Shown: positions 35,339-44,016 of the stretch, piece after piece | Layout: the number at the start of each line of letters is the position of its first letter | Position numbering within the stretch: position 1 is the stretch's first letter | From: Candidatus Saccharimonadota bacterium | GTDB lineage: Bacteria; Patescibacteriota; Saccharimonadia; Saccharimonadales; Saccharimonadaceae | Reading direction: 5' to 3' | Assembly: GCA_030528625.1 (NCBI GenBank) | Contig: JAUMYN010000001.1 | Coordinates: forward strand, 124,001 to 188,000 | Length of the DNA stretch: 64,000 nucleotides | The notes under the pieces: model-generated | Database searches by the model: none | Told to the model about the DNA's origin: nothing | The model's input: the letters and a program-made list of their open reading frames with translations, nothing else | Program-made: the position numbers and the translations under genes

Positions 35339-36043
35339 TTAGGCCTCCAATCGCTCCATAAGCTCGTCACTCGTTGTGATAATTGCGCCAGCCTGCTGCA
35401 TGGCGGCAATTGCCCGGTCTCCGTCGCCGCATGCCAGATTGACAGCGCGCATCGCATCACTCAGCACATATATCTGCGCCCATTCATGGTCGGTCGCCCC
35501 GGCCAGATCAAGCACCGTTGCCTTGACGCAGTAATCCGTCGCCAGACCCATGACAATCAGCAGCGTTCGCTTGCCGATCTTTTGATTGCGCTCTACGGCG
35601 TCTTGAATATATGTTTCAACGGTCTGTAGTGCTGCCGGCTGGCCATCGCCCGCCGTTTCAATTATCGCTTCAGCGCCAGAATAGCCATCGTCCTCATTGC
35701 TCATGCCCTTGCTGGCAATTAGGTCGGCTGGCGCCAACCTCAAATCTGAATGGAGCGCCGCACCTTCCGCGCCTTGCGGTCGACTAAGGATGTCAGGGTA
35801 GGTGACGCAGTGGACTGGCCACGGGCCGCCGTTGGTATCGAAGTGCCTGGTTTCGGGATTGTGTTTGTCGCGAGTAAATATCACTTGGCCGCCTTGGTTT
35901 CGTGTCCATTCGGTGATGGCGTTGGTTGGGGCGATAATGTCGTCACCGCCCGCTACCCCCAGTGCCCCGCCAGGGAAGAAGTCGTTTTGTTCGTCCACTA
36001 CAATGGCAATTGGTGTGCCGTAGTCTCGTTCTTGAAGCGTCAT
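35339..36043 (-). CDS. pncA: Nicotinamidase (isochorismatase-like)
   Basis: 234 residues. Deamidates nicotinamide to nicotinate. Catalytic Asp in VVDEQNDFFPGGAL, metal-site motif RDKHNPETRHF, and the nucleophile Cys in MGLATDYCVKATVLD, all in the expected order. First gene of the minus-strand NAD-salvage operon; GAGGAT precedes the ATG. Expression is likely controlled by the dyads in 36074-36120, which overlap its promoter. Confidence 0.95.
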   Translation of the reverse strand: MTLQERDYGTPIAIVVDEQNDFFPGGALGVAGGDDIIAPTNAITEWTRNQGGQVIFTRDKHNPETRHFDTNGGPWPVHCVTYPDILSRPQGAEGAALHSDLRLAPADLIASKGMSNEDDGYSGAEAIIETAGDGQPAALQTVETYIQDAVERNQKIGKRTLLIVMGLATDYCVKATVLDLAGATDHEWAQIYVLSDAMRAVNLACGDGDRAIAAMQQAGAIITTSDELMERLEA

Positions 36044-36073
36044 GGCATATCCTCCGTTCTTTATGTGTATTAT

Positions 36074-36120
36074 TTACACTAAGTACAGTGTAATGCATAG
36101 TTAGTGTAAAGTCAACACTA
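36074..36120. promoter_or_regulatory. Candidate NrtR operators in the NAD-salvage divergent region
   Basis: Two dyads built from one half-site. TTACACT-N6-AGTGTAA (36074-36093) and TAGTGT-N7-ACACTA (36102-36120). The first covers the -10 of the pncA promoter. The second covers its -35 and sits upstream of the -10 for the rightward gene. A regulator bound here would control both directions. The best candidate is the NrtR-type protein encoded at 37.7 kb; this link is inferred. Confidence 0.65.
36087..36115 (-). promoter_or_regulatory. Promoter of the pncA-pncB operon
   Basis: On the minus strand TTGACT, 17 bases, TACACT: a full -35/-10 promoter, unusual for this window. It is interleaved with the dyads and is followed by a leader with GGAGGAT. 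Confidence 0.75.
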
Positions 36121-36142
36121 TTTTTTCTATACCAATTCGCGT

Positions 36143-36148
36143 TATAAT
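36143..36148 (+). promoter_or_regulatory. -10 element of the nucleotidyltransferase-methyltransferase gene
   Basis: TATAAT with six bases to ATG 36155. No -35 similarity and no Shine-Dalgarno site. Confidence 0.65.
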
Positions 36149-36154
36149 AACCCC

Positions 36155-37705
36155 ATGACAGTACGCTATATTCTCTTTCCCGGCCGTCACCATATCGTGA
36201 CGAAATTTCAGATTGATTATTTACGCCAATTACTGACGCAGCACCCGGAGGCGCAGATTGTTTGGGCGATTACATCAGCTGACCATACTGGTACCCAGCG
36301 CAATCCGATTCCGGGCTATCGCCGTCTTGGTATGATTGAGGCGGCGGCTCAGGCAAGCGATCTTGGCGGTATGACCTACATGATTCCAAATCGTACGCCA
36401 AAGGCTGATTTTGTGCATTATCTCATCGAGGAGATCCGCACCCAGACGGGCGGCCGGTTAGCGATGACACCGAAGAATACGATCATCGCCTGTTCAACGC
36501 CAGCATTGATCGCGGCATATCAAGCGCACGGTTTTACGGTGGAGACAGTTGAACTCAGTACCGAAGCGCTGCGGCCATGGGATATTGTGGAGCGTATGAT
36601 CGCGGTGGGTGAGGATTGGCAGACGGACGAAGCATTGATCAGGCTGATTGACCCAGCGGCGCTAGCATATTATCGGCGCTATGACATCGCCCGCTACATC
36701 CAGTCGGTGTATGCTGATCCGCTAGTCAGTAGTGATGATGGTGACATTACAGTGTCGCGTGATTATGCCAGCTACCGTGCGGCGTTTGAGGATAATGCGT
36801 GGCGCAAGGTGCAGGACATCGCAGCGTTTGTACAGCCAGGGAGGATCATTGATGTGGGATGCGCCACCGGGCAAACTATTAAACTGCTTGCTACCGATCA
36901 GCCGCGGCTATTTGAATCGGATTTTTATGGCGTTGAAGTGGCGCGCCCGCTGTATGAAATTTGCCAGCAGCGCAAAGCGAACGGCGAATTTGGTGACGCC
37001 AATGTTTATTTCTATCAGCGTAATATTATGCAAAGCGAACTGTTTGAGGATAATTCAATCAATACCGTCATCACCATGGCGCTGACGCATGAGATTGAAT
37101 CGTATCTCGGCAGGTCAGAGCTGACGGCATTTTTGCGACGGGTATACGACATGTTAGCGCCGGGCGGTGTCTATATTAACTATGATGTGGTCGGGCCGGA
37201 TCAGCCTGACGATATGGTGTATGTACTGTTCAACGAGGCTGACGGGCAGCCACTGCCAGACAATCAGCCGCTTATCCGCGCGACGCCCGAGGAGCTGGGG
37301 CGATTATCGTCGTCGGCGCGGTTTCGGCAGTTTTTACATGATTTTCGTGCTGAGGAAGGCGAATCGCATGCGACTGAGTGGCGGGTGATTGACGGACAAG
37401 AGTATGTCTATATGCCGCGGCGGCTACTGTATGAGTTTTTGGCCAAAAAGGACTATGTGAATAGTTGGTATAGTGAAATGCACGAAACATTTTGCTTCTT
37501 TACGCATGACGAGTGGCGCCAGGCGCTTGACGCGGCGGGCTTGATGTGCGGCGATGGCACACGGCCAGTGCAAAATCAGTGGCTGATCGATAATCGCTTT
37601 GCGCCAGCAGCGAAAGTGTACCGCATGAATCAAGACGGCGTATTGGCGCCGGACGATTGGTCGTGGACAAATACATTATTGGTGGCACATAAGCCTGTAG
37701 ATTAA
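36155..37705 (+). CDS. NMN-adenylyltransferase-like domain fused to a SAM methyltransferase
   Basis: 516 residues. The N-terminal ~175 align by eye with NadM/NMNAT-type nucleotidyltransferases: start YILFPGR, a middle SADHTGTQRNPIPGYRRLGM, and LSTEALRPWDIVERMI where the family has its ISxTxIR motif. The (H/T)xGH catalytic motif reads TKFQ (residues 16-19), so the key His and Gly are missing. The C-terminal half is a class I SAM methyltransferase: IIDVGCATGQT (about 230), a YGVEVARP strand and MLAPGGVYINYD. Divergent from pncA with shared operators. NAD-related modification is a guess; an active adenylyltransferase is doubtful. Confidence 0.72.
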   Translation: MTVRYILFPGRHHIVTKFQIDYLRQLLTQHPEAQIVWAITSADHTGTQRNPIPGYRRLGMIEAAAQASDLGGMTYMIPNRTPKADFVHYLIEEIRTQTGGRLAMTPKNTIIACSTPALIAAYQAHGFTVETVELSTEALRPWDIVERMIAVGEDWQTDEALIRLIDPAALAYYRRYDIARYIQSVYADPLVSSDDGDITVSRDYASYRAAFEDNAWRKVQDIAAFVQPGRIIDVGCATGQTIKLLATDQPRLFESDFYGVEVARPLYEICQQRKANGEFGDANVYFYQRNIMQSELFEDNSINTVITMALTHEIESYLGRSELTAFLRRVYDMLAPGGVYINYDVVGPDQPDDMVYVLFNEADGQPLPDNQPLIRATPEELGRLSSSARFRQFLHDFRAEEGESHATEWRVIDGQEYVYMPRRLLYEFLAKKDYVNSWYSEMHETFCFFTHDEWRQALDAAGLMCGDGTRPVQNQWLIDNRFAPAAKVYRMNQDGVLAPDDWSWTNTLLVAHKPVD

Positions 37706-38376
37706 AAATCAGTATGTAATGCCGTCAGTGTTGGTTGGTGGAAAGCATAGAGCTTAGCCGGACGATGTGCACCATTGCGCTGCATATGACCGGTTTCGTG
37801 AATCATATCAAGGCTGGCGATTTTCTTACGGAAATTACGCTTGTCAAGCGGCTGGCCCAGCACAGCTTCATAGGTTTGCTGTAGGTCAGACAGGGTAAAT
37901 GTCGCTGGCAACAAACCGAAAGCAATCGTGGTGTAGTGTAGCTTGCCGGCCAGTCTTTTGCGCGCGAGTGCGATGATTTCCGCATGATCATATGCCAGCG
38001 TCGGTAGCTCGTCAACTGGCCAGAACTGGGCATTATGAGGCGCGCCGTCACAGTTGATCACCGTGCCCAGCGCCATATAGACCACCGACACCGCATGGCC
38101 GCGCGGGTCCCGTGCCACCGTGTCAAATGTATACAGCTGCTCCATATGCTGCGCGTCAGCGTCCAACGATACGCCGGTTTTGGCGAGTGTTACCGCCATA
38201 ATGGCATCAACTGTCGTCTGACCTTGGCTGCAATACCCGCCCGGCAGCGCCCACTCCCCGGCAAATGGCTCGCGTGGCCGCTGATGGAGTAATACCTCTA
38301 GTCCGCCAGCACCCACCTGAAACACCACGGCATCAACCGTTAGTGTTGGCGGGGTGTAGGGCGAAGCGTGTGTCAC
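37702..38376 (-). CDS. NrtR-type transcriptional regulator (degenerate NUDIX plus winged helix)
   Basis: 224 residues. N-terminal NUDIX fold whose box has lost its catalytic residues: after GGYCSQGQTT comes MAVTLAKTG where enzymes have REXXEE. The C-terminal domain is winged-helix-like (YTTIAFGLLPATFTLSDLQQ, then KRNFRRKIASLDMIHETG and RPAKLYAF), the layout of NrtR regulators, which repress NAD biosynthesis genes and sense ADP-ribose or related molecules. The neighbouring pncA/pncB genes support this. It begins with GTG; TAAACT lies six bases upstream. It overlaps the 3' end of the fusion gene by four bases. Confidence 0.85.
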   Translation of the reverse strand: MTHASPYTPPTLTVDAVVFQVGAGGLEVLLHQRPREPFAGEWALPGGYCSQGQTTVDAIMAVTLAKTGVSLDADAQHMEQLYTFDTVARDPRGHAVSVVYMALGTVINCDGAPHNAQFWPVDELPTLAYDHAEIIALARKRLAGKLHYTTIAFGLLPATFTLSDLQQTYEAVLGQPLDKRNFRKKIASLDMIHETGHMQRNGAHRPAKLYAFHQPTLTALHTDF

Positions 38377-38390
38377 ATCATTAGTTTAAC

Positions 38391-38409
38391 GCAGCTCTTA
38401 TATAGCTGC
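38391..38409. promoter_or_regulatory. Dyad upstream of the nrtR-like gene
   Basis: GCAGCT-N7-AGCTGC, symmetric, 15 bases upstream of the GTG and just beyond its -10. It could be an operator or a small hairpin. It differs from the TTACACT dyads, so autoregulation through the same motif is not supported. Confidence 0.4.
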
Positions 38410-38568
38410 AACTTTATGCTATTGAATACGCTTGCGCTTTTTGTGTCAACGGTGCATAATAAAGCATGAGCTGGTACGCATAGGGGCATTTCCTATGCTG
38501 CCATCCAACACAAACAACAGAAATTGCCCCGGGTGGGCGCGTAACAGCTCTTTTTCGATTATATTAAT

Positions 38569-38586
38569 AGCGCCGATCATGGCGCT
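38569..38586. promoter_or_regulatory. Dyad upstream of the MurF-like gene
   Basis: AGCGCC-GATCAT-GGCGCT ending just before the TGCTATGAT element (38589-38597). Its position over the spacer/-35 area makes it a candidate operator. No T run follows, so a terminator is unlikely. Confidence 0.4.
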
Positions 38587-38603
38587 TATGCTATGATAAG
38601 CAT

Positions 38604-39929
38604 ATGTTCAGAAACTCATTTGCCAAGAAATTGGTGCGCTACACTCGAGAATTTTTTGCGCATCATCCAGAGGTAAAGCTCATCGCAGTGACGGGCAGTG
38701 CTGGCAAGACCAGCGCCAAGATGGCTGTTGCTACGGTGCTGAGCCGACAGTATGCGGTGGGCATGACAGAAGCTGAGCCGAACTCGCAGCTACAGGTACT
38801 GTTACAAATTATGGGGGTGCGCTATCCTGATACGCCCGAGGCGCAATGGGGTTGGCGGCAGCGCCGACAGCTGCTCAAGGCCGTCAAGCGCCGCGCTCGC
38901 GCCGAGCGCCCCGAAGTGCAGGTGATTGTACAGGAATTTAATGCTAGCGATCTTGGCTATATGGAGTGGTTTCGGTCAGTGGTGCTGCCGGACATCGCTG
39001 TTATCACCTCGGTAACAACGGGGCGGATGCTGGTAGATCATGCGGTCGAGGCGGTGGCGCGCGAAATGCTGACAATGGCAAATCACGCTCGGTTTGCGCT
39101 CATCAATCGCGACGATATCGACGGGCGATTTGCTGCTTTTTTGACCAACCCGCAGCTCAGCACCTACGGTACGACAAGTGTCGCTGAGTATTATTTTCAG
39201 CAGCAATCGTTTTCGCCAGAAGATGGCTATCAGGGGCGGGTGTATGGGCCGGACTGTCCAGATGGCATTGCCGCTACACTGAGCTTATTAGGCGAGCATA
39301 ACCTGCGTCCAGCGGTGGCGGCAGTGGCGGTGGGATTGCGGCTCGGTGTTTCGCCGCAGCATATTGCCGAAGGGCTGTCGCTGCTGCGGCCGTTGCCAGG
39401 ACGAATGCAGCTGCTAAGGGGTGCTGATGACACTTGGTTGATTGATGATAGCTACAGCTCGTCGCCGCTGACCGCCTCTAGCGCGCTGCAAACGCTGTAT
39501 GAAATCGAGACGCCGCAGCGTATTGCGGTACTGGGGACGATGAACGGGTTGCGCGAGTCTGCGCCGCAAGGGCATGCTGCACTGGGCGCGGAATGTTCGC
39601 CAGAGCTGCTTGATTGGGTGGTGACGGTGGGCGATATGGCAAATCAGCATCTGGCACCGGCTGCCCGTCAAAAGGGCTGTCAGGTCAAAACCTGCCGCGA
39701 TGCTATTGAGGCGGGCGCTTTTGTCCGCGAGAAACTACGACCGCGCGGTGTAGCACTTTTCAAGGGCTCAAGCGGCGGCGTGTGGCTGGAAGAGGCGGTC
39801 AAGAATAACTTGCGTAGTCTGGCTGATGAATCGCGGTTGGTGCGCCAGTCGACCGCATGGTTGGCTCATAAAGCTGCCTTCTTTTCACGCTTTCAAGATA
39901 GTGCTACAATAAAACAGAAGTCTAAATAG
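38604..39929 (+). CDS. Mur ligase family protein (MurF-like)
   Basis: 441 residues. ATP-binding motif AVTGSAGKTSAK, a middle domain with ALINRDDID, and a C-terminal domain with LLRPLPGRMQLLRG and WLIDDSYSSSPLTASSALQ, all of which are MurF-style. MurF adds D-Ala-D-Ala to the UDP-muramoyl tripeptide. Sequence reading cannot exclude another Mur-type ligase. The ATG is six bases from TGCTATGAT. A Ser/Lys C-terminal tail is extra. Confidence 0.82.
   Translation: MFRNSFAKKLVRYTREFFAHHPEVKLIAVTGSAGKTSAKMAVATVLSRQYAVGMTEAEPNSQLQVLLQIMGVRYPDTPEAQWGWRQRRQLLKAVKRRARAERPEVQVIVQEFNASDLGYMEWFRSVVLPDIAVITSVTTGRMLVDHAVEAVAREMLTMANHARFALINRDDIDGRFAAFLTNPQLSTYGTTSVAEYYFQQQSFSPEDGYQGRVYGPDCPDGIAATLSLLGEHNLRPAVAAVAVGLRLGVSPQHIAEGLSLLRPLPGRMQLLRGADDTWLIDDSYSSSPLTASSALQTLYEIETPQRIAVLGTMNGLRESAPQGHAALGAECSPELLDWVVTVGDMANQHLAPAARQKGCQVKTCRDAIEAGAFVREKLRPRGVALFKGSSGGVWLEEAVKNNLRSLADESRLVRQSTAWLAHKAAFFSRFQDSATIKQKSK
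39902..39910 (+). promoter_or_regulatory. Extended -10 promoter inside the MurF-like gene end
   Basis: TGCTACAAT within the last codons of the MurF-like gene, 31 bases before ATG 39942, whose leader contains TAGGAGGAG. Confidence 0.55.
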
Positions 39930-39941
39930 GAGGAGTAGAAT

Positions 39942-41096
39942 ATGGACGAAAAATCAACTCAGGCTGTCGCGCCAGCACCGCAACCAGCGGATCAGCAGCC
40001 GATTATGAATGTCGTGCAGCCACCAAAGAAGCGCCGCACTGGTCTCATCATCGGCATTGTCACTGGGTCGGTGGTGCTCGTGGCGTTAATTGTGTTGACG
40101 CTGCTGTACTTTTTGTGGTGGCAGAACCCGCAGCGCATGGTGAACAATGCTGTCGCACAGTTGGCGCTTACTAAAAAAGGCGTCGTAAGCGGTAAGTTGA
40201 CTGCTGAAAACGACGAACTAAGCATGACTGTGGATTTCAAGGGGGTAAGTAATGCGCCGAAGTCCTCAGCAGAAGCCGATCTTACGGTGAAGTTTAAGGA
40301 GCAGCCGTCGCTTGGCGAAGTTCAGCTCAAGCTCGAGACGGTGGTGGCCGACAGCGAGACAATGTATGTTAAGGTTGACGGTCTGATGACGCTGCTCCGC
40401 AAGGCGCTGGGCAGCAGCTTTACGTTGGACGGCGGGCTTGGCGGCACCTCATATTCACGGTCGGAAGTGCAGATGCTGAGCGTCTTGGGTCCGGTAGTGC
40501 GAAAAGCTGATGGCAACTGGGTAAAAATTTCTACCAAGAACCTGACGGGTGTTGATGCTAACTCTGACTGCGTGACTGGCCTGATGAAGAAGCTACAGAG
40601 CAACGACAAAGCGCGGCAGGAGCTGGCCGATATCTATCGCAAGAACGGCTTCCTGGTTGTCAAGCGATCAATCGAGGATAAGAACGGCGCACGCGGCTTT
40701 GAAATTGACCTCAAGAGCGATGCAGCCAAGGACAAGGCTAAAAAGTTCGCCGAAGAATTGGATAAGACTGATGTCGGTCGCGACCTCAAACGCTGTTTCG
40801 AGAAAGACAGCACTCGTGATGGTGCGTCAAAAAAGACCGCTGCTGACAATGCGACACTAAAGATCTGGGTTGACGGCTGGTCGCATACGCTGCGTTCGGT
40901 TGAGCTAAGCGGTAGTCAAGATGGAACGAAGATTTCGATGAGCTTTGATCTACAGCTCGACAAAGAACAGGAGGTGAAAGTACCGACCGATGCCAAGGAT
41001 CTCAAAGAAGTTCTAGGGCCGCTCAATAGCATGCTCAACAGGGGCAGCGAAACCACCAACACTGACACCGACATCGATATAGAGGAGCAAATTTAG
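39942..41096 (+). CDS. Hypothetical membrane-anchored extracytoplasmic protein
   Basis: 384 residues. A Pro/Gln-rich cytoplasmic start and KKRR are followed by one membrane helix (about 34-58). The large outer domain has regular beta-rich segments (VVSGKLTAENDELSMTVDF, then AEADLTVKFKEQPSLGEVQL) and alternating Lys/Asp. The layout resembles LppX/DUF-type carrier proteins, but no family is recognised. Two Cys (in NSDCVT and KRCFEK) could form a disulfide. AGGAGGAG precedes the ATG. Confidence 0.65.
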   Translation: MDEKSTQAVAPAPQPADQQPIMNVVQPPKKRRTGLIIGIVTGSVVLVALIVLTLLYFLWWQNPQRMVNNAVAQLALTKKGVVSGKLTAENDELSMTVDFKGVSNAPKSSAEADLTVKFKEQPSLGEVQLKLETVVADSETMYVKVDGLMTLLRKALGSSFTLDGGLGGTSYSRSEVQMLSVLGPVVRKADGNWVKISTKNLTGVDANSDCVTGLMKKLQSNDKARQELADIYRKNGFLVVKRSIEDKNGARGFEIDLKSDAAKDKAKKFAEELDKTDVGRDLKRCFEKDSTRDGASKKTAADNATLKIWVDGWSHTLRSVELSGSQDGTKISMSFDLQLDKEQEVKVPTDAKDLKEVLGPLNSMLNRGSETTNTDTDIDIEEQI

Positions 41097-41106
41097 CCGC
41101 TCAGTA

Positions 41107-41115
41107 TGGTATACT
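41107..41115 (+). promoter_or_regulatory. Extended -10 promoter of leuS
   Basis: TGGTATACT with seven bases to ATG 41123. Confidence 0.65.
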
Positions 41116-41122
41116 ACCATAC

Positions 41123-43954
41123 ATGAAACGATACAATCCGACCGAGATCGAACAGAAATGGCAAGCTCAGTGGGAGGCTGAGGGGACGTATGTAGTGAAC
41201 CTGCACGACACGACTCGTCCCAAATACTATAGTCTCAGCATGCTTCCTGGCATCACTGGCGCGGGCATTCACATCGGTCACGGTCGGACTTTTCAGTTTG
41301 CCGACATCAAGGCGCGATTTAAGCGCCAGCAGGGCTACAATACCTATCATCCGATCGGTTGGGATAGTTTTGGGTTGCCGGTGGAGAATTACGCTATCAA
41401 GGTCGGCAAAACGCCGCGCAAAGCTCACGATGACGCCAAGGAAAATTTCAAAACGCAGCTCAAGCGTCTGGGCTATAGTTATGATTGGACCAAGGAAATT
41501 TCCACCGCTGATCCTGAGTACTACAAATGGACGCAGTGGATTTTTACGCAGCTGTATAAACATGATTTAGCGTATCAGAAGGAGCAGCCACAGTGGTGGT
41601 GTGACACCGACAACACTGTACTAGCCAATGAGCAGGTCGAGGGCGGCAAGTGTTGGCGCTGCGGCAACCCAGTGTCGAAGCGCAACCTCAAGCAGTGGTT
41701 TTTCCGCATCACCGCCTATGCCGACGAAATCTTGGAGGCGACCGACGCGCTGGACTGGACGGAAATGGTCAAAACCATGCAGAAAAATTGGATCGGCCGT
41801 TCGGTTGGGGCTGGGGTTGAGTTTATGCTTGATCTCAAGCCGGCTGATTCTTTGAAGTTTACGCCAGAACTAACCAAACAAATTATTGCTGGTAGCAAAA
41901 CCAGCACCATTCGGTGCGAGTCAAAAAACCTGAAAGTAGGCGATATCGCCGAGCTGATGACGCGGGACGGCGAGATGGTGTCGTCGTTTGGCTATGCCAA
42001 GATCACCAAGGTGCAACAGCTGTCGCTACGAGATATTCCGAATGATATGCCAGGCCAAGCCTGGTACGCTAGCGATGAGGCCAAGCTAGAGGACTACCGA
42101 GCAGCCTATGGCGACTACGTGACGCTTGATAGCATGTTCTGGATATATCAGCTGAGCTACTTCCCGCCAATTACCGTCTTTACCACGCGTCCTGATACTT
42201 TGTTTGGTGCTAGTTATATCGCCCTGGCACCAGAACATCCATTGGTGTCGCGGCTCACCAGTAGCGACGCTCGTGCCAAAGTTGAGGCATACATAGCTCA
42301 GGCTGCCGCCAAATCCGATGTCGAGCGCCAAGAAAACAAAGATAAAACTGGGGTGTTTACTGATAGCTACGCTATCAATCCAGTCAACGGCCAAAAATTG
42401 CCAATTTGGGTGGCGGACTATGTGCTGAGTGGTTACGGCACGGGTGCGGTGATGGCGGTGCCGGCCCATGATGAGCGCGACCTGGCGTTTGCTGAAAAGT
42501 TTAATCTGCCGGTGGTGCGCGTTATTGACACGCCGGAGACCTCGGATGACACAGGTTGCTACACTGGCGAGGGTGAGCTGGTCAATTCTGGCCGCTTTGA
42601 CGGTATGCGCTCAGAAGAAGCACGCGAAGAAATTGTTGCGTGGCTGGAGCAGCAGGGAACGGGCAGGTCGGAGACGACCTATAAAATGCGCGATTGGTTG
42701 ATTTCTCGCCAGCGCTACTGGGGCGCGCCAATTCCCATCGTTCATGTCGAGGGACGCGCGCCAATCGCCGTGGCCGACGAATGCTTGCCGGTCATTCTGC
42801 CAGAAGTAGAGAATTTCAAGCCGACTGGCGGCAACACCTCTGTCCTGGCGCAAGTTGATGACTGGGTGCGCGTCTGGGTCAACATCGAAACTGGCCAGAC
42901 TGCGCCAATCACGGGGCCAAAACCTGCGGGTGACGCTTGGGTGGAAGGACAGCGCGAAACTGACACGCTGGACGGCTATGCCTGTTCAAGTTGGTACTTC
43001 CTGCGATACCTCGATCCGTTCAATGGCCAGCAGGCCTGGGATCCCGAGATTATCAAGCATTGGGCGCCAGTTGATTATTACAACGGCGCCGACCACGCCG
43101 TGGCGCACCTGCTGTACAGCCGTTTTTGGATGCGCTTTTTCCATAAGCTCGGCCTGGTGCCGACACCTGAGCCATTCAAGCGCATGATGTATAACGCCTA
43201 CATCATGGCGCCGGACGGCCAAAAAATGAGCAAATCCAAAGGTAATGTTATCGACCCGATGGAAATTATGGACAGCGGCTACGGCGCGGATGCTTTGCGT
43301 GTGTATGAGATGTTTATCGCGCCATACGACATGGATGCGCCGTGGGATACGCGCGGCGTGCCGGGGACGTATCGCTTTTTGAATCGAGTGTGGAATGTGG
43401 CGCAGGAGTTTGCGGAGCATGACGCTGCTCGCGAACACTCCGCAGCCTCTGTTGGAGGAGGTGATGCCGCCGCCGATCTCCTGCGTCTCACCCACGCCAC
43501 CATAAAAAAAGTCACTCGTGACATTGAAGATGAGAAGTTCAACACGGCCGTGGCGGCGATGATGGAGATGGTGAACGGACTGTACAAGCTAAAGGACGCG
43601 CACGGTTTTGCCAACGAGGAAGCGTGGCGCTTTGCTCTGGAAAGCTTGCTGCAAATCTTGGCGCCATTTGCACCGCACCTCACCGAAGAATTGTGGCATG
43701 AACTCGGTCACACCGACAGCATTCACGTCGACCACTGGCCAAAGTGGGACGAGGCGTATCTGGCGGCTGATACCATGACGATCATTGTGCAGGTCAACGG
43801 CAAACTGCGCGCCAAACTCGAACTCCCCGCTGATACTGATCAAGCGGCGGTAGAGGCGGCGGCTCTGGCCGACGAACACGTCGCACGATTTGTCACTGGC
43901 ACGCCGAGAAAGGTGATTTACCTGCCAGGCAAGCTGGTGAATATCGTTGTGTAG
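41123..43954 (+). CDS. leuS: Leucyl-tRNA synthetase with inserted ASCH-like domain
   Basis: 943 residues. Class I synthetase: GIHIGHGRTFQFADIKARF (HIGH) and KMSKSKGNVIDP (KMSKS), CP1 editing domain with TRPDTLFGASY, and zinc-type CWRCG. Between residues about 236 and 345, just before the editing domain, lies an extra ~110-residue segment absent from usual LeuRS. Its pattern IIAGSKTSTIRCESKNLKVG and later FGYAKITKVQQLSLRDIP resembles an ASCH (PUA-like RNA-binding) domain. The frame is unbroken, so this is a genuine insertion in the protein. Confidence 0.95.
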   Translation: MKRYNPTEIEQKWQAQWEAEGTYVVNLHDTTRPKYYSLSMLPGITGAGIHIGHGRTFQFADIKARFKRQQGYNTYHPIGWDSFGLPVENYAIKVGKTPRKAHDDAKENFKTQLKRLGYSYDWTKEISTADPEYYKWTQWIFTQLYKHDLAYQKEQPQWWCDTDNTVLANEQVEGGKCWRCGNPVSKRNLKQWFFRITAYADEILEATDALDWTEMVKTMQKNWIGRSVGAGVEFMLDLKPADSLKFTPELTKQIIAGSKTSTIRCESKNLKVGDIAELMTRDGEMVSSFGYAKITKVQQLSLRDIPNDMPGQAWYASDEAKLEDYRAAYGDYVTLDSMFWIYQLSYFPPITVFTTRPDTLFGASYIALAPEHPLVSRLTSSDARAKVEAYIAQAAAKSDVERQENKDKTGVFTDSYAINPVNGQKLPIWVADYVLSGYGTGAVMAVPAHDERDLAFAEKFNLPVVRVIDTPETSDDTGCYTGEGELVNSGRFDGMRSEEAREEIVAWLEQQGTGRSETTYKMRDWLISRQRYWGAPIPIVHVEGRAPIAVADECLPVILPEVENFKPTGGNTSVLAQVDDWVRVWVNIETGQTAPITGPKPAGDAWVEGQRETDTLDGYACSSWYFLRYLDPFNGQQAWDPEIIKHWAPVDYYNGADHAVAHLLYSRFWMRFFHKLGLVPTPEPFKRMMYNAYIMAPDGQKMSKSKGNVIDPMEIMDSGYGADALRVYEMFIAPYDMDAPWDTRGVPGTYRFLNRVWNVAQEFAEHDAAREHSAASVGGGDAAADLLRLTHATIKKVTRDIEDEKFNTAVAAMMEMVNGLYKLKDAHGFANEEAWRFALESLLQILAPFAPHLTEELWHELGHTDSIHVDHWPKWDEAYLAADTMTIIVQVNGKLRAKLELPADTDQAAVEAAALADEHVARFVTGTPRKVIYLPGKLVNIVV

Positions 43955-44016
43955 CGCTTTTTGACTGACAGGCTAGTACCCCCTGAAGGGATGCTATGGT
44001 GTTGGATTATTACTCT

